Shown one piece after another: positions 8,072 to 15,299 of a stretch of DNA of 64,000 bases (position 1 is the stretch's first letter; every line of letters begins with the position of its first letter). The DNA is from Fibrella forsythiae (GTDB lineage Bacteria; Bacteroidota; Bacteroidia; Cytophagales; Spirosomataceae), in the NCBI RefSeq assembly GCF_017353175.1, contig NZ_JAFMYW010000003.1:186001-250000 (forward strand), given 5' to 3'. A program made the translations under genes and the position numbers. The notes under the pieces were generated by a model. The model was not told the origin of the DNA. It searched no databases and worked only from the letters and a program-made list of their open reading frames with translations.

Positions 8072-8206
8072 TTAACTGCCACCGATAGGGGGATCTCCCA
8101 TATGCAAAAATGCATTCTCAACTTGTACAACTTCCATTTTGGGTTCTACCCAGTCTTTCTTCTCGGGCTCATCAGGGTGATTTACTTCGTTTTTGTCTTG
8201 CATCAT
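8072..8206 (-). CDS. RiPP precursor peptide, 44 aa (lasso-like leader)
   Basis: Short reading frame found by hand. It begins ATG ATG at 8206 and 8203 and encodes 44 residues. The N-terminal half is charged (MMQDKNEVNHPDEPEKKD). Residues 19-24, WVEPKM, fit the aromatic-x-x-Pro-x-hydrophobic motif that lasso B1 proteins bind in leaders. The C-terminal part reads VENAFLHMGDPPIGGS, a short Gly/Pro-rich core ending in Ser44. It heads the minus-strand unit precursor, desaturase, B1, B2. No T at position -2 of an obvious cut site, so the cleavage point cannot be fixed; A32-D38 would give a 7-residue ring if a lasso formed, but no cyclase is nearby. No strong ribosome site is seen. Confidence 0.75.
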   Translation of the reverse strand: MMQDKNEVNHPDEPEKKDWVEPKMEVVQVENAFLHMGDPPIGGS

Positions 8207-8512
8207 AGGATTGCTTGTTTATTTGAAAATTTTCTTCTTCTTTACACTCAAACGATTTTTTAGCGCCGGCAGCTTCCGCTCGTTGAAAATTTTAGTGTCT
8301 GGCTATAACATGTTTTATTAAAGCAAAAAGAAGTAACTGCATGTTTTTTTATTTGGGATAATGGTTAACATATATGCTCTGCTGATAAAGATCAATGAAT
8401 TAGGTTTATCATTTCTTTAACATCAGACTTTAAATTTTCAAAAAGTAACTATGTACATATAAAAAATATAGCGAAGTTTTTTCAATTGTATAAATGCGTT
8501 TACCAGCACATG
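8207..8512. other. AT-rich non-coding gap upstream of the precursor gene
   Basis: About 306 bases with no convincing reading frame on either strand. It must contain the promoter of the precursor peptide gene, but I found no exact TAnnTTTG element reading towards it. The closest is a TAC-TTTTTG variant near 8440, one base too long. The base composition is as AT-rich as the island genes and changes sharply after the inverted repeat at 8513-8582. Confidence 0.5.
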
Positions 8513-8582
8513 CTGTATGCCCCTCTACTAGAAGTGCTCCTGACCAACTAATCAGGAGCACTTCTAGTAGAGGGGCATACAG
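8513..8582. repeat. Perfect 31-bp inverted repeat, 8-base loop
   Basis: Arms 8513-8543 and 8552-8582 are exact reverse complements; the loop is CCAACTAA. It starts 18 bases after the stop of the oligopeptidase B gene (minus strand), so it can serve as its terminator, but no T-run follows on either strand and the stem is far longer than usual. It also marks the place where the AT-rich island ends and GC-richer sequence starts. It may be a mobile palindromic unit. Confidence 0.85.
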
Positions 8583-8600
8583 GGCCGCTTAGCGGGCTAT

Positions 8601-10730
8601 TTACAGCTCACCTTTACCTGCCAGTTGAAGCATAAAGGCATACTCCATGGCTACTTCTTTCAACGCATTGAACCGGCCCGACGCGCCGCCGTGGCCTGCC
8701 TCCATGTTAGTATGCAACAGAAGCACATTGTTGCCCGTTTTCATGGTTCGGAGTTTGGCTACCCATTTGGCGGGTTCCCAATATTGTACCTGCGAATCGT
8801 GAAGACCCGTAGTTACCAGCAGGTTTGGATACGTTTGTTTCGAGACCTGATCGTAGGGCGAATACGATAACATGTAGTCATAGTATTCCTTCTTCTTCGG
8901 ATTGCCCCATTCTTCGAATTCACCCGTTGTTAGCGGAATACTTTCGTCGAGCATGGTCGTGACTACATCTACGAATGGTACGGCCGCTACTACACCCCGG
9001 TACAGTTCGGGCGACTGGTTGATCACTGCACCCATCAACAGGCCACCGGCGCTGCCACCCAATGCGAATAACTTATCAGGAGCGGCATACTTGTTGGCGA
9101 TGAGCCATTTAGAGACATCAACGAAATCGTTGAACGTGTTTTTTTTCTTTAGCAATTTACCGTCGTCGTACCAGGCGCGGCCCATTTCCTGCCCGCCGCG
9201 AATGTGGGCGATAGCGTAGATAAAACCCCGATCGAGTAGACTGAGGCGGTTAGCGCTGAAACCCGGCTCAGTGTTGCTTCCGTACGACCCATAGGCGTAT
9301 TGTAGTACCGGCGAGGTGCCATCTTTCGGGGTTCCTTTGCGATACACGATTGATACAGGTACGTTGACACCGTCACGGGCGGTTACGAATGCACGCTCAG
9401 ACACATAGTTGGTCTTGTCGAAACCGCCGAGAACGGGCTGCTCTTTCATCAACGTCATGGCCTTGGTGTCCATGTTGTAATCGAACGTTGATGCGGGCGT
9501 GGTCATCGACGAGTAGCCGAACCGGAGTATGTTGGTGTTGAGATCTGGATTGTTGCCAATACCCGCCACGTAGGCTGGATCTGTAAACTGGAGGTATTCG
9601 TCAGCTTTCGTTTTTTGGTTAATCACCCGCAGTTTAGCCAGTCCGTCTTTCCGCTCGCCCAGCACCAGGTGGTTAGTGAATACGTCCATGTTCTGCAGGA
9701 AGACGTCGGCACGGTTGGGAATCACCTCTTTCCAGGCAGATCGGTTAGTGGTGGTTGCCAGGTTGTCGGCCGCTTCCATCAGGCGGAAGTTCTGCGCTTT
9801 GTAGTTGGTTCGTACATAAAATGTGGAACCGATATGCTGTATATCATACTCATGGCCGCGCTCACGTGGATAGAAGACTTTGAACGTACCTGTAGGCTTG
9901 CTGGCTTCGAGCAGCCGATACTCCGTTGTAACGCCGTTATGATCGCTGACAATGGCTACGTACTTTTTCGACTTCATGCGGTACAGACTCATGTAGAACT
10001 GATTGTCTTTTTCCTCATACACCAGCACGTCGATCTTGGGATCGGTACCCAGTACGTGCCGGTACACCTGGTAACCCAGCAGTGTCTGCACGTCTTTCTT
10101 GACGTAGAAAAACGTTTTGTTGTCGGTTGCCCAGGCAAAATCCCCCGCTTCTACATTCGGTATCACTTCAGGGTAAATCTGCCCTGTTTTCAGGTTCTTT
10201 ACCCGAAGCGTATACAGCCGGCGGCTGACGGTGTCTTCGCAGAAAATGGCCAGTTCGTCGTTATCTGATACTTCATAGCCACCCAGGTTATAATAATTGT
10301 GCCCTTTGGCCAGGGCGTTACAATCGAACATCAGCTCTTCGGGTGCATCCAGCGATCCTTTCTTCCGAACGTAGATCGGGTATTCGCCGCCCTGCACGAA
10401 GTTGGTCTGGTAATAATATGCACCGTCTTTATAGGGGACCGACTGATCTTGCTGCTTGATGCGGCCTTTCATTTCGGTAAACAGCGTTTCTTCCAGCGCC
10501 TTTTGCGGGGCCAGAACCGATTCGGTGTAGGCGTTTTCAGCGGTAAGGTAACTGATGACGGCTTTGTCGTCGCGGTTATTGAGCCAGTAGTAGTTGTCGA
10601 TACGAGTACCCCCGGGCGAGGTTATTTTCCTGGGTTTCAACGGAGCCACGGGTGGCTTCGGAAGTGTCTGTGCGTGCGCCATGGTATACAGCGTCAATGC
10701 TGCAATAAGTAGGGTAATGTGTTTGTTCAT
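8601..10730 (-). CDS. ptrB: Oligopeptidase B-like S9A serine peptidase, exported
   Basis: 709-aa prolyl oligopeptidase family enzyme, closest in text to oligopeptidase B, which cuts small peptides after basic residues. Signal peptide MNKHITLLIAALTLYTMAHAQ at the N-terminus, so probably periplasmic. Residues 30-420 form the beta-propeller that limits substrate size; residues 450-709 the alpha/beta-hydrolase domain. The triad is visible: S560 in GGSAGGLLMG, D645 in TGLHDSQVQYWEP, H680 in EAGHGGASGR. YGSYG and HIRGGQEMGRAWYDDG are the conserved PtrB segments before the nucleophile. Length is normal for the family. Stands alone; the next gene upstream is divergent. Confidence 0.93.
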   Translation of the reverse strand: MNKHITLLIAALTLYTMAHAQTLPKPPVAPLKPRKITSPGGTRIDNYYWLNNRDDKAVISYLTAENAYTESVLAPQKALEETLFTEMKGRIKQQDQSVPYKDGAYYYQTNFVQGGEYPIYVRKKGSLDAPEELMFDCNALAKGHNYYNLGGYEVSDNDELAIFCEDTVSRRLYTLRVKNLKTGQIYPEVIPNVEAGDFAWATDNKTFFYVKKDVQTLLGYQVYRHVLGTDPKIDVLVYEEKDNQFYMSLYRMKSKKYVAIVSDHNGVTTEYRLLEASKPTGTFKVFYPRERGHEYDIQHIGSTFYVRTNYKAQNFRLMEAADNLATTTNRSAWKEVIPNRADVFLQNMDVFTNHLVLGERKDGLAKLRVINQKTKADEYLQFTDPAYVAGIGNNPDLNTNILRFGYSSMTTPASTFDYNMDTKAMTLMKEQPVLGGFDKTNYVSERAFVTARDGVNVPVSIVYRKGTPKDGTSPVLQYAYGSYGSNTEPGFSANRLSLLDRGFIYAIAHIRGGQEMGRAWYDDGKLLKKKNTFNDFVDVSKWLIANKYAAPDKLFALGGSAGGLLMGAVINQSPELYRGVVAAVPFVDVVTTMLDESIPLTTGEFEEWGNPKKKEYYDYMLSYSPYDQVSKQTYPNLLVTTGLHDSQVQYWEPAKWVAKLRTMKTGNNVLLLHTNMEAGHGGASGRFNALKEVAMEYAFMLQLAGKGEL

Positions 10731-10888
10731 GAGAGACGATGAAAATGCCCTTGCCGGTTCCCTGCGAAGCGGAATACGAACTTACGTTGAAACAGCGTCT
10801 ATTGGCTGAGCAATAGGAGTAAGAGCATAGATTGACAGTTAACCCTGTAACATTCGGCAAGCTCGGGAGGCCATACGTTTTTTCGACG

Positions 10889-10896
10889 TACCTTTG
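10889..10896 (+). promoter_or_regulatory. Bacteroidota -7 element (TACCTTTG) for the Hsp70-like gene
   Basis: Exact match to TAnnTTTG, 72 bases before the ATG of the Hsp70-like gene. A clear -33 TTG at the usual spacing was not found, so the call rests on the -7 element and its place in a divergent intergenic region. The remaining gap 10731-10967 shows no gene. Confidence 0.45.
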
Positions 10897-10967
10897 CGGC
10901 CTTTTTCCACTAAAGTCGTGTTATGGCCGGAGGGCTATTGCGCGCTGACGTTTGAGCTACAACCGGT

Positions 10968-12224
10968 ATGACAACACTTTCCTGCGGAATCGATTTTGGT
11001 ACGTCAAATTCAAGCATTGCCATTGACAGTAAGGGGAAAATCAGCCTGGTACCGGTTGAAAACGCATCGGTAACTATTCCCAGTGCCATCTTTTTTCAAC
11101 AGCGCGACAATAAAGCGCTCTACGGGCGGAAAGCAATCAGCCTTTTTCTGAATCGGGAGCCAGGGCGTTTTATGCGCAGCCTGAAGCGGGTGCTGGGTAC
11201 GTCCTTAATGAATCAGGGAACGCTGGTTAATGGCGCTTCCATGAACTTTACCACCATCATTTCGGCCTTCCTGTCACAATTGAAAGAAAAAGCCGACGGA
11301 GCGGCTGGCCAGGAGATTAATAGTGTGGTGATGGGGCGGCCCGTTCATTTCGTTGATAACGATTCGGCGGCTGATGCACGGGCACAGGCTGAGTTGACGC
11401 TTATTGCGCAACGGGTTGGCTTCAAACACATTGAGTTTCAGTTTGAACCTATCGCCGCCGCCTTTGCCCACGAAGCACAACTGACCGGCGAAAAACTGGC
11501 TATTGTAGCTGACCTCGGCGGCGGTACGTCCGACTTTACGGTCATCCGACTATCCAACAAGTTTATTCATAAGCCAGATCGTTCGTCGGATATTCTGGCT
11601 AATACGGGCGTGCGGATTGGCGGCAATGATTTCGACAAAGATCTAAGCCTGGCGGCTATTATGCCTGAACTGGGCTACCGCAGCACTTACGGCGAGAAAG
11701 GCCTGGAGGTACCATTGAAACCATACCAGGATCTGTCTGAATGGAGTAAGGTCAACTTCCTGTACACGCCCAAACTGATTATGCAGATGAAGCAGTTGCT
11801 TTACCAGTCGCATGATAAAACGCGGTTCAGTCGGTTACTAAAGGTGCTTCAGGACGAAACCGGACACACGCTGCTGGCCGCTGCCGAAGGAACAAAAATT
11901 GCCCTTACTGATAACCAGATGCACGAAGCAGCCCTTGACTTTATTGACGAAGGCTTTTTTATTCCGATCGGACGCGGGCAGTTTGATGAAGCGATTCGGG
12001 AAGAAGTTGAGAAGATATCGGCCTCGGCCCAACAGTGCATTCAGGAGGCGGGTATCAGCACTAAAGCCATTGAACTGGTTATTCTTACCGGTGGCTCAAC
12101 CGAGGTTCACTCTGTACAGGCTGAGTTCAAACGATTGTTTCCTAACGCAGCCATCGCCGACGAAAACAAGCTGTCGAGTGTTGGCCTGGGTCTGGCTTAC
12201 GATAGCCGGAACAAGTTTAATTAA
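10968..12224 (+). CDS. yegD: Hsp70-family chaperone-like ATPase (YegD type)
   Basis: 418-aa actin-fold ATPase of the Hsp70 superfamily, most like YegD, shorter than DnaK because the substrate-binding and lid domains are missing or reduced. Nucleotide-binding motifs: CGIDFGTSNSSIAI at residues 6-19 (phosphate 1), VADLGGGTSDFTVI near 184-197 (phosphate 2) and LILTGGSTEVHSVQ near 368-381 (adenosine). FEPIAAAFAHE is the conserved helix before phosphate 2. Cytoplasmic. Partner proteins are unknown for this subfamily. Convergent with purQ; the space between them is filled by the inverted repeat at 12230-12300. Confidence 0.9.
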   Translation: MTTLSCGIDFGTSNSSIAIDSKGKISLVPVENASVTIPSAIFFQQRDNKALYGRKAISLFLNREPGRFMRSLKRVLGTSLMNQGTLVNGASMNFTTIISAFLSQLKEKADGAAGQEINSVVMGRPVHFVDNDSAADARAQAELTLIAQRVGFKHIEFQFEPIAAAFAHEAQLTGEKLAIVADLGGGTSDFTVIRLSNKFIHKPDRSSDILANTGVRIGGNDFDKDLSLAAIMPELGYRSTYGEKGLEVPLKPYQDLSEWSKVNFLYTPKLIMQMKQLLYQSHDKTRFSRLLKVLQDETGHTLLAAAEGTKIALTDNQMHEAALDFIDEGFFIPIGRGQFDEAIREEVEKISASAQQCIQEAGISTKAIELVILTGGSTEVHSVQAEFKRLFPNAAIADENKLSSVGLGLAYDSRNKFN

Positions 12225-12229
12225 ATCGG

Positions 12230-12300
12230 TTTGCCGTCTTCTGTTGCGCTGCTAGTCTCTGCAGGTAATATGATATGGCAGCGCAGCAGAAGACGGTAAA
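12230..12300. repeat. Inverted repeat, family 1 copy A (bidirectional terminator candidate)
   Basis: Arms 12230-12252 and 12278-12300 pair over 23 positions with two G-T wobbles. It fills the whole gap between convergent yegD-like and purQ genes. The arm core GTCTTCTGTTGCGCTGC recurs in the hairpin at 62134-62226 and, more diverged, at 14783-14855, so this is a dispersed element and not only a local terminator. Confidence 0.75.
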
Positions 12301-12302
12301 GC

Positions 12303-12989
12303 TTACGCGAGAACCATCGTCAGGAGTTGTTCCAGAATGAGGCGACCATCCGTATTACCGAGAGACGGATCGGCGGCGCGTTCCGGGTGAGGCATCATAC
12401 CGAATACGTTGCGGTTGGCATTGCAAACGCCCGCAATATTATCGAGGCTGCCGTTGGGGTTAGCCGAGTCGGTAATGTTACCTGCTTCGTCGCAATACCG
12501 GAACAGCACCTGACCGTTGTCGTTCAGGCGGGCCAGCGTATCAGCATCGGCGAAATAGCGGCCATCACCGTGTGCAATTGGAATGCGGTAGGCGCGGTCT
12601 TCGAGATTAGCCGTTAAGAGGGCTTCCTTCGATTGGGGCTTCAGGTAGATGTTCTTGCAAACGTATTGCTGGCTGTTGTTCTGCAACAGTACGCCAGGTA
12701 CCAGATGGGCTTCGGCCAGAATCTGGAAACCGTTGCAGATACCCATCAGATAACCACCCGCGTTGGCATGGGCAATCACTTCGTTCATGATCGGCGAGAA
12801 CCGGGCAACGGCACCCGTGCGCAAGTAATCGCCGTAAGAGAAGCCGCCGGGCAGGATGATCATGTCGCAACCCTGCAGGTCATGGTCTTTGTGCCAAAGT
12901 TTCACAACCGGCTGACCCATCAGCTCAAGTGCATCAACTGCGTCCTGATCGCAGTTGGAACCGGGAAATACAACAACGCCAAATTTCAT
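12303..12989 (-). CDS. purQ: Phosphoribosylformylglycinamidine synthase, glutaminase subunit
   Basis: 228-aa class I glutamine amidotransferase that supplies ammonia for step four of purine synthesis, working with PurL and PurS. Catalytic residues are visible: C85 in MGICNGFQIL and the H201-x-E203 pair in MMPHPERA. FPGSNCDQD (8-16) and LPGGFSYGDYLR (46-57) are PurQ signatures. Length is normal. The separate subunit implies the small-type PurL, not the large fused enzyme; purL and purS are not in the window. The promoter-like element at 12994-13001 sits only four bases before the ATG, so the mRNA may be nearly leaderless. Confidence 0.95.
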   Translation of the reverse strand: MKFGVVVFPGSNCDQDAVDALELMGQPVVKLWHKDHDLQGCDMIILPGGFSYGDYLRTGAVARFSPIMNEVIAHANAGGYLMGICNGFQILAEAHLVPGVLLQNNSQQYVCKNIYLKPQSKEALLTANLEDRAYRIPIAHGDGRYFADADTLARLNDNGQVLFRYCDEAGNITDSANPNGSLDNIAGVCNANRNVFGMMPHPERAADPSLGNTDGRLILEQLLTMVLA

Positions 12990-12993
12990 ACTG

Positions 12994-13001
12994 CAAAAAT
13001 A
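12994..13001 (-). promoter_or_regulatory. -7 element (TATTTTTG) almost touching the purQ start
   Basis: Reads TATTTTTG on the minus strand, an exact TAnnTTTG match, followed by four bases and the purQ ATG. If used, transcription would begin at or within a few bases of the start codon. Confidence 0.45.
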
Positions 13002-13015
13002 AGGGTGAAAAGTCG

Positions 13016-13126
13016 ATAGTCGGTAGTCGATAGTCTGGAAAGTCGGTTTAGTGTTGCCTACGCAAGCGAATTACTGACGCGTAAGCAACACTAAACCGAC
13101 TTTCCAGACTATCGACTACCGACTAT
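13016..13126. repeat. Perfect 42-bp inverted repeat (TCGATAGTC type)
   Basis: Arms 13016-13057 and 13085-13126 are exact reverse complements; five more pairs form inside after one mismatch. The arms carry tandem AGTCG(G/A)TAGTC units. It fills the gap between purQ (start 12989) and the metallophosphatase gene (stop 13136), both on the minus strand. No T-run follows. It is probably a dispersed palindromic element that also ends transcription. Confidence 0.85.
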
Positions 13127-13135
13127 TTCAGACTT

Positions 13136-14062
13136 TCAACCCACCGATACCGCCTGGCCGTTGGTAACGGTAGCTTTGCCTTTCTCGAAGGTGAGATCAA
13201 TACGGCCCAGGTTAATGCCGCCGAAACCAACCTGATTTACCCACATTGGTTTGCCATCGGCATTTTTAACCGAAACGGGCGCCTCAAGGAACGTGTGTGT
13301 GTGACCGCCGATGATGAGATCGATATCCTGACTTTTACCGGCGAGAACAAGGTCAGAAACGGTATTGTCCTGGTATTTATAGCCTAGATGCGACAGGCAG
13401 ATCACGTAATCGCAGTGTTCGTCGGCGCGAAGTTTACGGGCAACGGATGCGCTGGTTTCGATCGGGTCCAGGTACGTTGTCTCTTTGTACATGTTGTCTG
13501 AGATTAAGCCGTTCGGCTGAATACCCAGACCAAAAACACCGATACGTACGCCATCTTTTTTGAACACACGATACGGCTGGGTCCGTCCGTCCATAACCGT
13601 ATTCTTGAAGTCGTAATTGGCGATCAGGAACGGGAAACTGGCTTTGCTGAACTGATCGCGCATGTTGTCGATCCCTCCGTCGAAATCGTGGTTGCCGATG
13701 GTGCCCGCGTCGTAGCCAAGCCGGTTCATGGCCAGAATCTCGGGCTCACCTTTATACAGGTTGAAGTACGGCGTACCCTGAAAAATATCGCCCGCATCGA
13801 ACAATAGCACGTTGGGGTTCTGGGTACGTATCTGCTGCACCAGCGTCATGCGCCGGGCAATTCCCCCGCGCCCGGCGTTACGGCTACCATCCATCGGGAA
13901 CGGATCGAGGCGACTATGTACGTCGTTGGTATGGAGAATGGTCAGCGACGTGGTTTTTGCACCGTTGCCAGCCAGCAGGTCGGGGAGGGGCAGCGCGCCA
14001 ACCACAGCAGCGGCACCCAGGTGTTTCAGAAACCGGCGTCTATTCGATTGTAATGCGTCCAT
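13136..14062 (-). CDS. 5'-nucleotidase-type metallophosphatase domain protein
   Basis: 308-aa protein equal to the N-terminal catalytic domain of UshA-like 5'-nucleotidases. A twin-arginine signal is visible (SNRRRFLKHLGAAAVVGALP, residues 6-25). Metal-binding motifs of the calcineurin-like fold: LHTNDVHSRLDPF, LFDAGDIFQG, IGNHDFDGG, CLSHLGYK and IGGHTHTF. Exported via Tat; removes phosphate from nucleotides or similar in the periplasm. Its start overlaps the end of the upstream gene (14040-14774) by 23 bases. That gene encodes the matching C-terminal domain, so the two probably work as one split enzyme. Confidence 0.92.
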   Translation of the reverse strand: MDALQSNRRRFLKHLGAAAVVGALPLPDLLAGNGAKTTSLTILHTNDVHSRLDPFPMDGSRNAGRGGIARRMTLVQQIRTQNPNVLLFDAGDIFQGTPYFNLYKGEPEILAMNRLGYDAGTIGNHDFDGGIDNMRDQFSKASFPFLIANYDFKNTVMDGRTQPYRVFKKDGVRIGVFGLGIQPNGLISDNMYKETTYLDPIETSASVARKLRADEHCDYVICLSHLGYKYQDNTVSDLVLAGKSQDIDLIIGGHTHTFLEAPVSVKNADGKPMWVNQVGFGGINLGRIDLTFEKGKATVTNGQAVSVG

Positions 14063-14774
14063 CTGCTTTGGGTGTTACGGGTTGGCCGGCTTTTCCCTGC
14101 TCGCGGAAATATTCGATCAGGGCGTCGCGGATGAGGTAATTGACGTTGTCACGCGCCGTTATTGTTTTCAGAAAATCAGCCCCGCTACCGCCATTGGCAA
14201 TGTAATCGCTCATGGCAACGGTGTAGGTTTCGCCGGGTACGATAGCGCGCCCATTACCAAGTGTGGCGCTGTTGATGGTCTTATTGGCCATCCGCACCCG
14301 AACGCCCCCCACAACGAGGGCTTCGTCGTTGGCGGCAAAATGATTGAGAAACTGCATCAGTTGGGTGCCTGTGAGGGTCAGTACTACCAGTTGATTATCA
14401 AACGGCATTACTTCGAACACGTTGCCCGTAGTGACCGCCCCGGCCGGCAAGCCGTTCCGAATGCCGCCATAGTTGAGGTGCGACACGTCGATGGCTTTGC
14501 CATATCGTTTCCCCGCCTGTACCAGCAGGGCATCGGCCAGGATATCGTCGAGTGCCGACTCCGGTGCTTTCTTTTCGAGCCGTTCAGTAAACGTAACCAG
14601 GGGCTCGTTCATGGTTTTATCCAGGTTCTGCCTGTAGGGCATCAGCCAGCGAACGGTGCTTGTATCGGCCACAACAGACCCATCAACTGCCAGCCGGTTA
14701 TTTTGCTGCCCTGTCAAGTGGTAGCTTGTCTGGCAACCTGCCAGCAGCAGGGTGAAAAGGAGGAGTTTTTTCAT
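14040..14774 (-). CDS. 5'-nucleotidase C-terminal domain lipoprotein
   Basis: 244-aa protein matching the C-terminal, substrate-binding domain of 5'-nucleotidases (PF02872). The N-terminus is a lipoprotein signal: MKKLLLFTLLLAGC, with C14 as the acylated residue. Domain signatures: SHLNYGGIRNGLPAGAV and EVMPFDNQLVVLTLTG, then YTVAMSDYIANGGSGADFL near the end, which carries the aromatic substrate contacts. It is the first gene of the pair and overlaps the metallophosphatase gene downstream by 23 bases, which suggests coupled translation in equal amounts. Confidence 0.92.
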   Translation of the reverse strand: MKKLLLFTLLLAGCQTSYHLTGQQNNRLAVDGSVVADTSTVRWLMPYRQNLDKTMNEPLVTFTERLEKKAPESALDDILADALLVQAGKRYGKAIDVSHLNYGGIRNGLPAGAVTTGNVFEVMPFDNQLVVLTLTGTQLMQFLNHFAANDEALVVGGVRVRMANKTINSATLGNGRAIVPGETYTVAMSDYIANGGSGADFLKTITARDNVNYLIRDALIEYFREQGKAGQPVTPKADGRITIE

Positions 14775-14782
14775 GAGTGAAT

Positions 14783-14855
14783 GAGTTTACGGTCTTCTGT
14801 AGCCCTGCTTATGATACAGATTCCCCGGTCAGGAAGGCAGTGAACAGTAAACTTA
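14783..14855. repeat. Degenerate inverted repeat, family 1 copy C
   Basis: Left arm begins GAGTTTACGGTCTTCTGT at 14783; the right arm ends CAGTAAACTTA near 14855, overlapping the response regulator stop codon. Only parts still pair. The left arm shares GTCTTCTGT-GC-CTGC with copies at 12230 and 62134, so it looks like an older, decayed copy of the same element. Confidence 0.5.
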
Positions 14856-15299
14856 TTGGTTCGGAAGCACTACGGTCTCCCACCAGTAGCGGCGGATGGT
14901 TTCGAAATACGTGAGCCACTGCGCTTCGCCGATTGGTTTGGAGATGAACGAGCTTGCACCTAGTTGGTAGGCCTGAGCAATGTCATCTTCTTCGCGCGAA
15001 ATACTGAGTACTACAACAGGCGGACGTACCTGAGCGGGCATTTGTTTCACCTGCCGTAGAAATTGCCAGCCAAATTCTGCTTTAGGAAGATACAAATCCA
15101 ATAGAATCAGTTTGGGGGGAGAGACCTTATTTGTTACACACTCATTCAGATAGGCCATCGCCTGATCAGCCGAATCCGTGAAAATAGGTGTTGTATTCGC
15201 TAGACTACGCTGGATTACATACCGTAGAAGCACCTGGTGGTCAGGATTATCTTCAACGACGAGTAAGGTTTGGTTACGATTGGTCGAATTCACGGACAT
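14853..15299 (-). CDS. Stand-alone response regulator receiver protein
   Basis: 148-aa single-domain response regulator (CheY fold) without an output domain. Acidic pocket E16-D17 in VVEDNPDH, phospho-acceptor D68 in LILLDLYLP, switch Ser in VVVLSIS, and K121 in FISKPIG. It resembles the Rcp1/DUF of phytochrome-linked regulators in length. It probably relays phosphate from a separate kinase; the histidine kinase starting at 15575 is divergent and 275 bases away, so pairing is possible but unproven. Confidence 0.9.
   Translation of the reverse strand: MSVNSTNRNQTLLVVEDNPDHQVLLRYVIQRSLANTTPIFTDSADQAMAYLNECVTNKVSPPKLILLDLYLPKAEFGWQFLRQVKQMPAQVRPPVVVLSISREEDDIAQAYQLGASSFISKPIGEAQWLTYFETIRRYWWETVVLPNQ

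Noticed and set aside
7936-8130. A 64-codon minus-strand frame overlapping the precursor gene
   Set aside because: It lies in another frame, has no leader or core pattern, and the 44-residue frame fits the neighbouring B1/B2 genes much better.
3311-8206. Calling the island a lasso peptide cluster outright
   Set aside because: The macrolactam-forming cyclase is missing, the usual Thr at -2 is absent and the core is very short, so only a lasso-like B1/B2 system is supported.
9615-10268. 217-codon plus-strand frame inside the oligopeptidase B gene
   Set aside because: Antisense shadow; Val/His-rich text without domain features.
13812-14780. 322-codon plus-strand frame opposite the two nucleotidase genes
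   Set aside because: It is antisense to two well-supported genes, has no recognisable domain and a composition typical of shadow frames.
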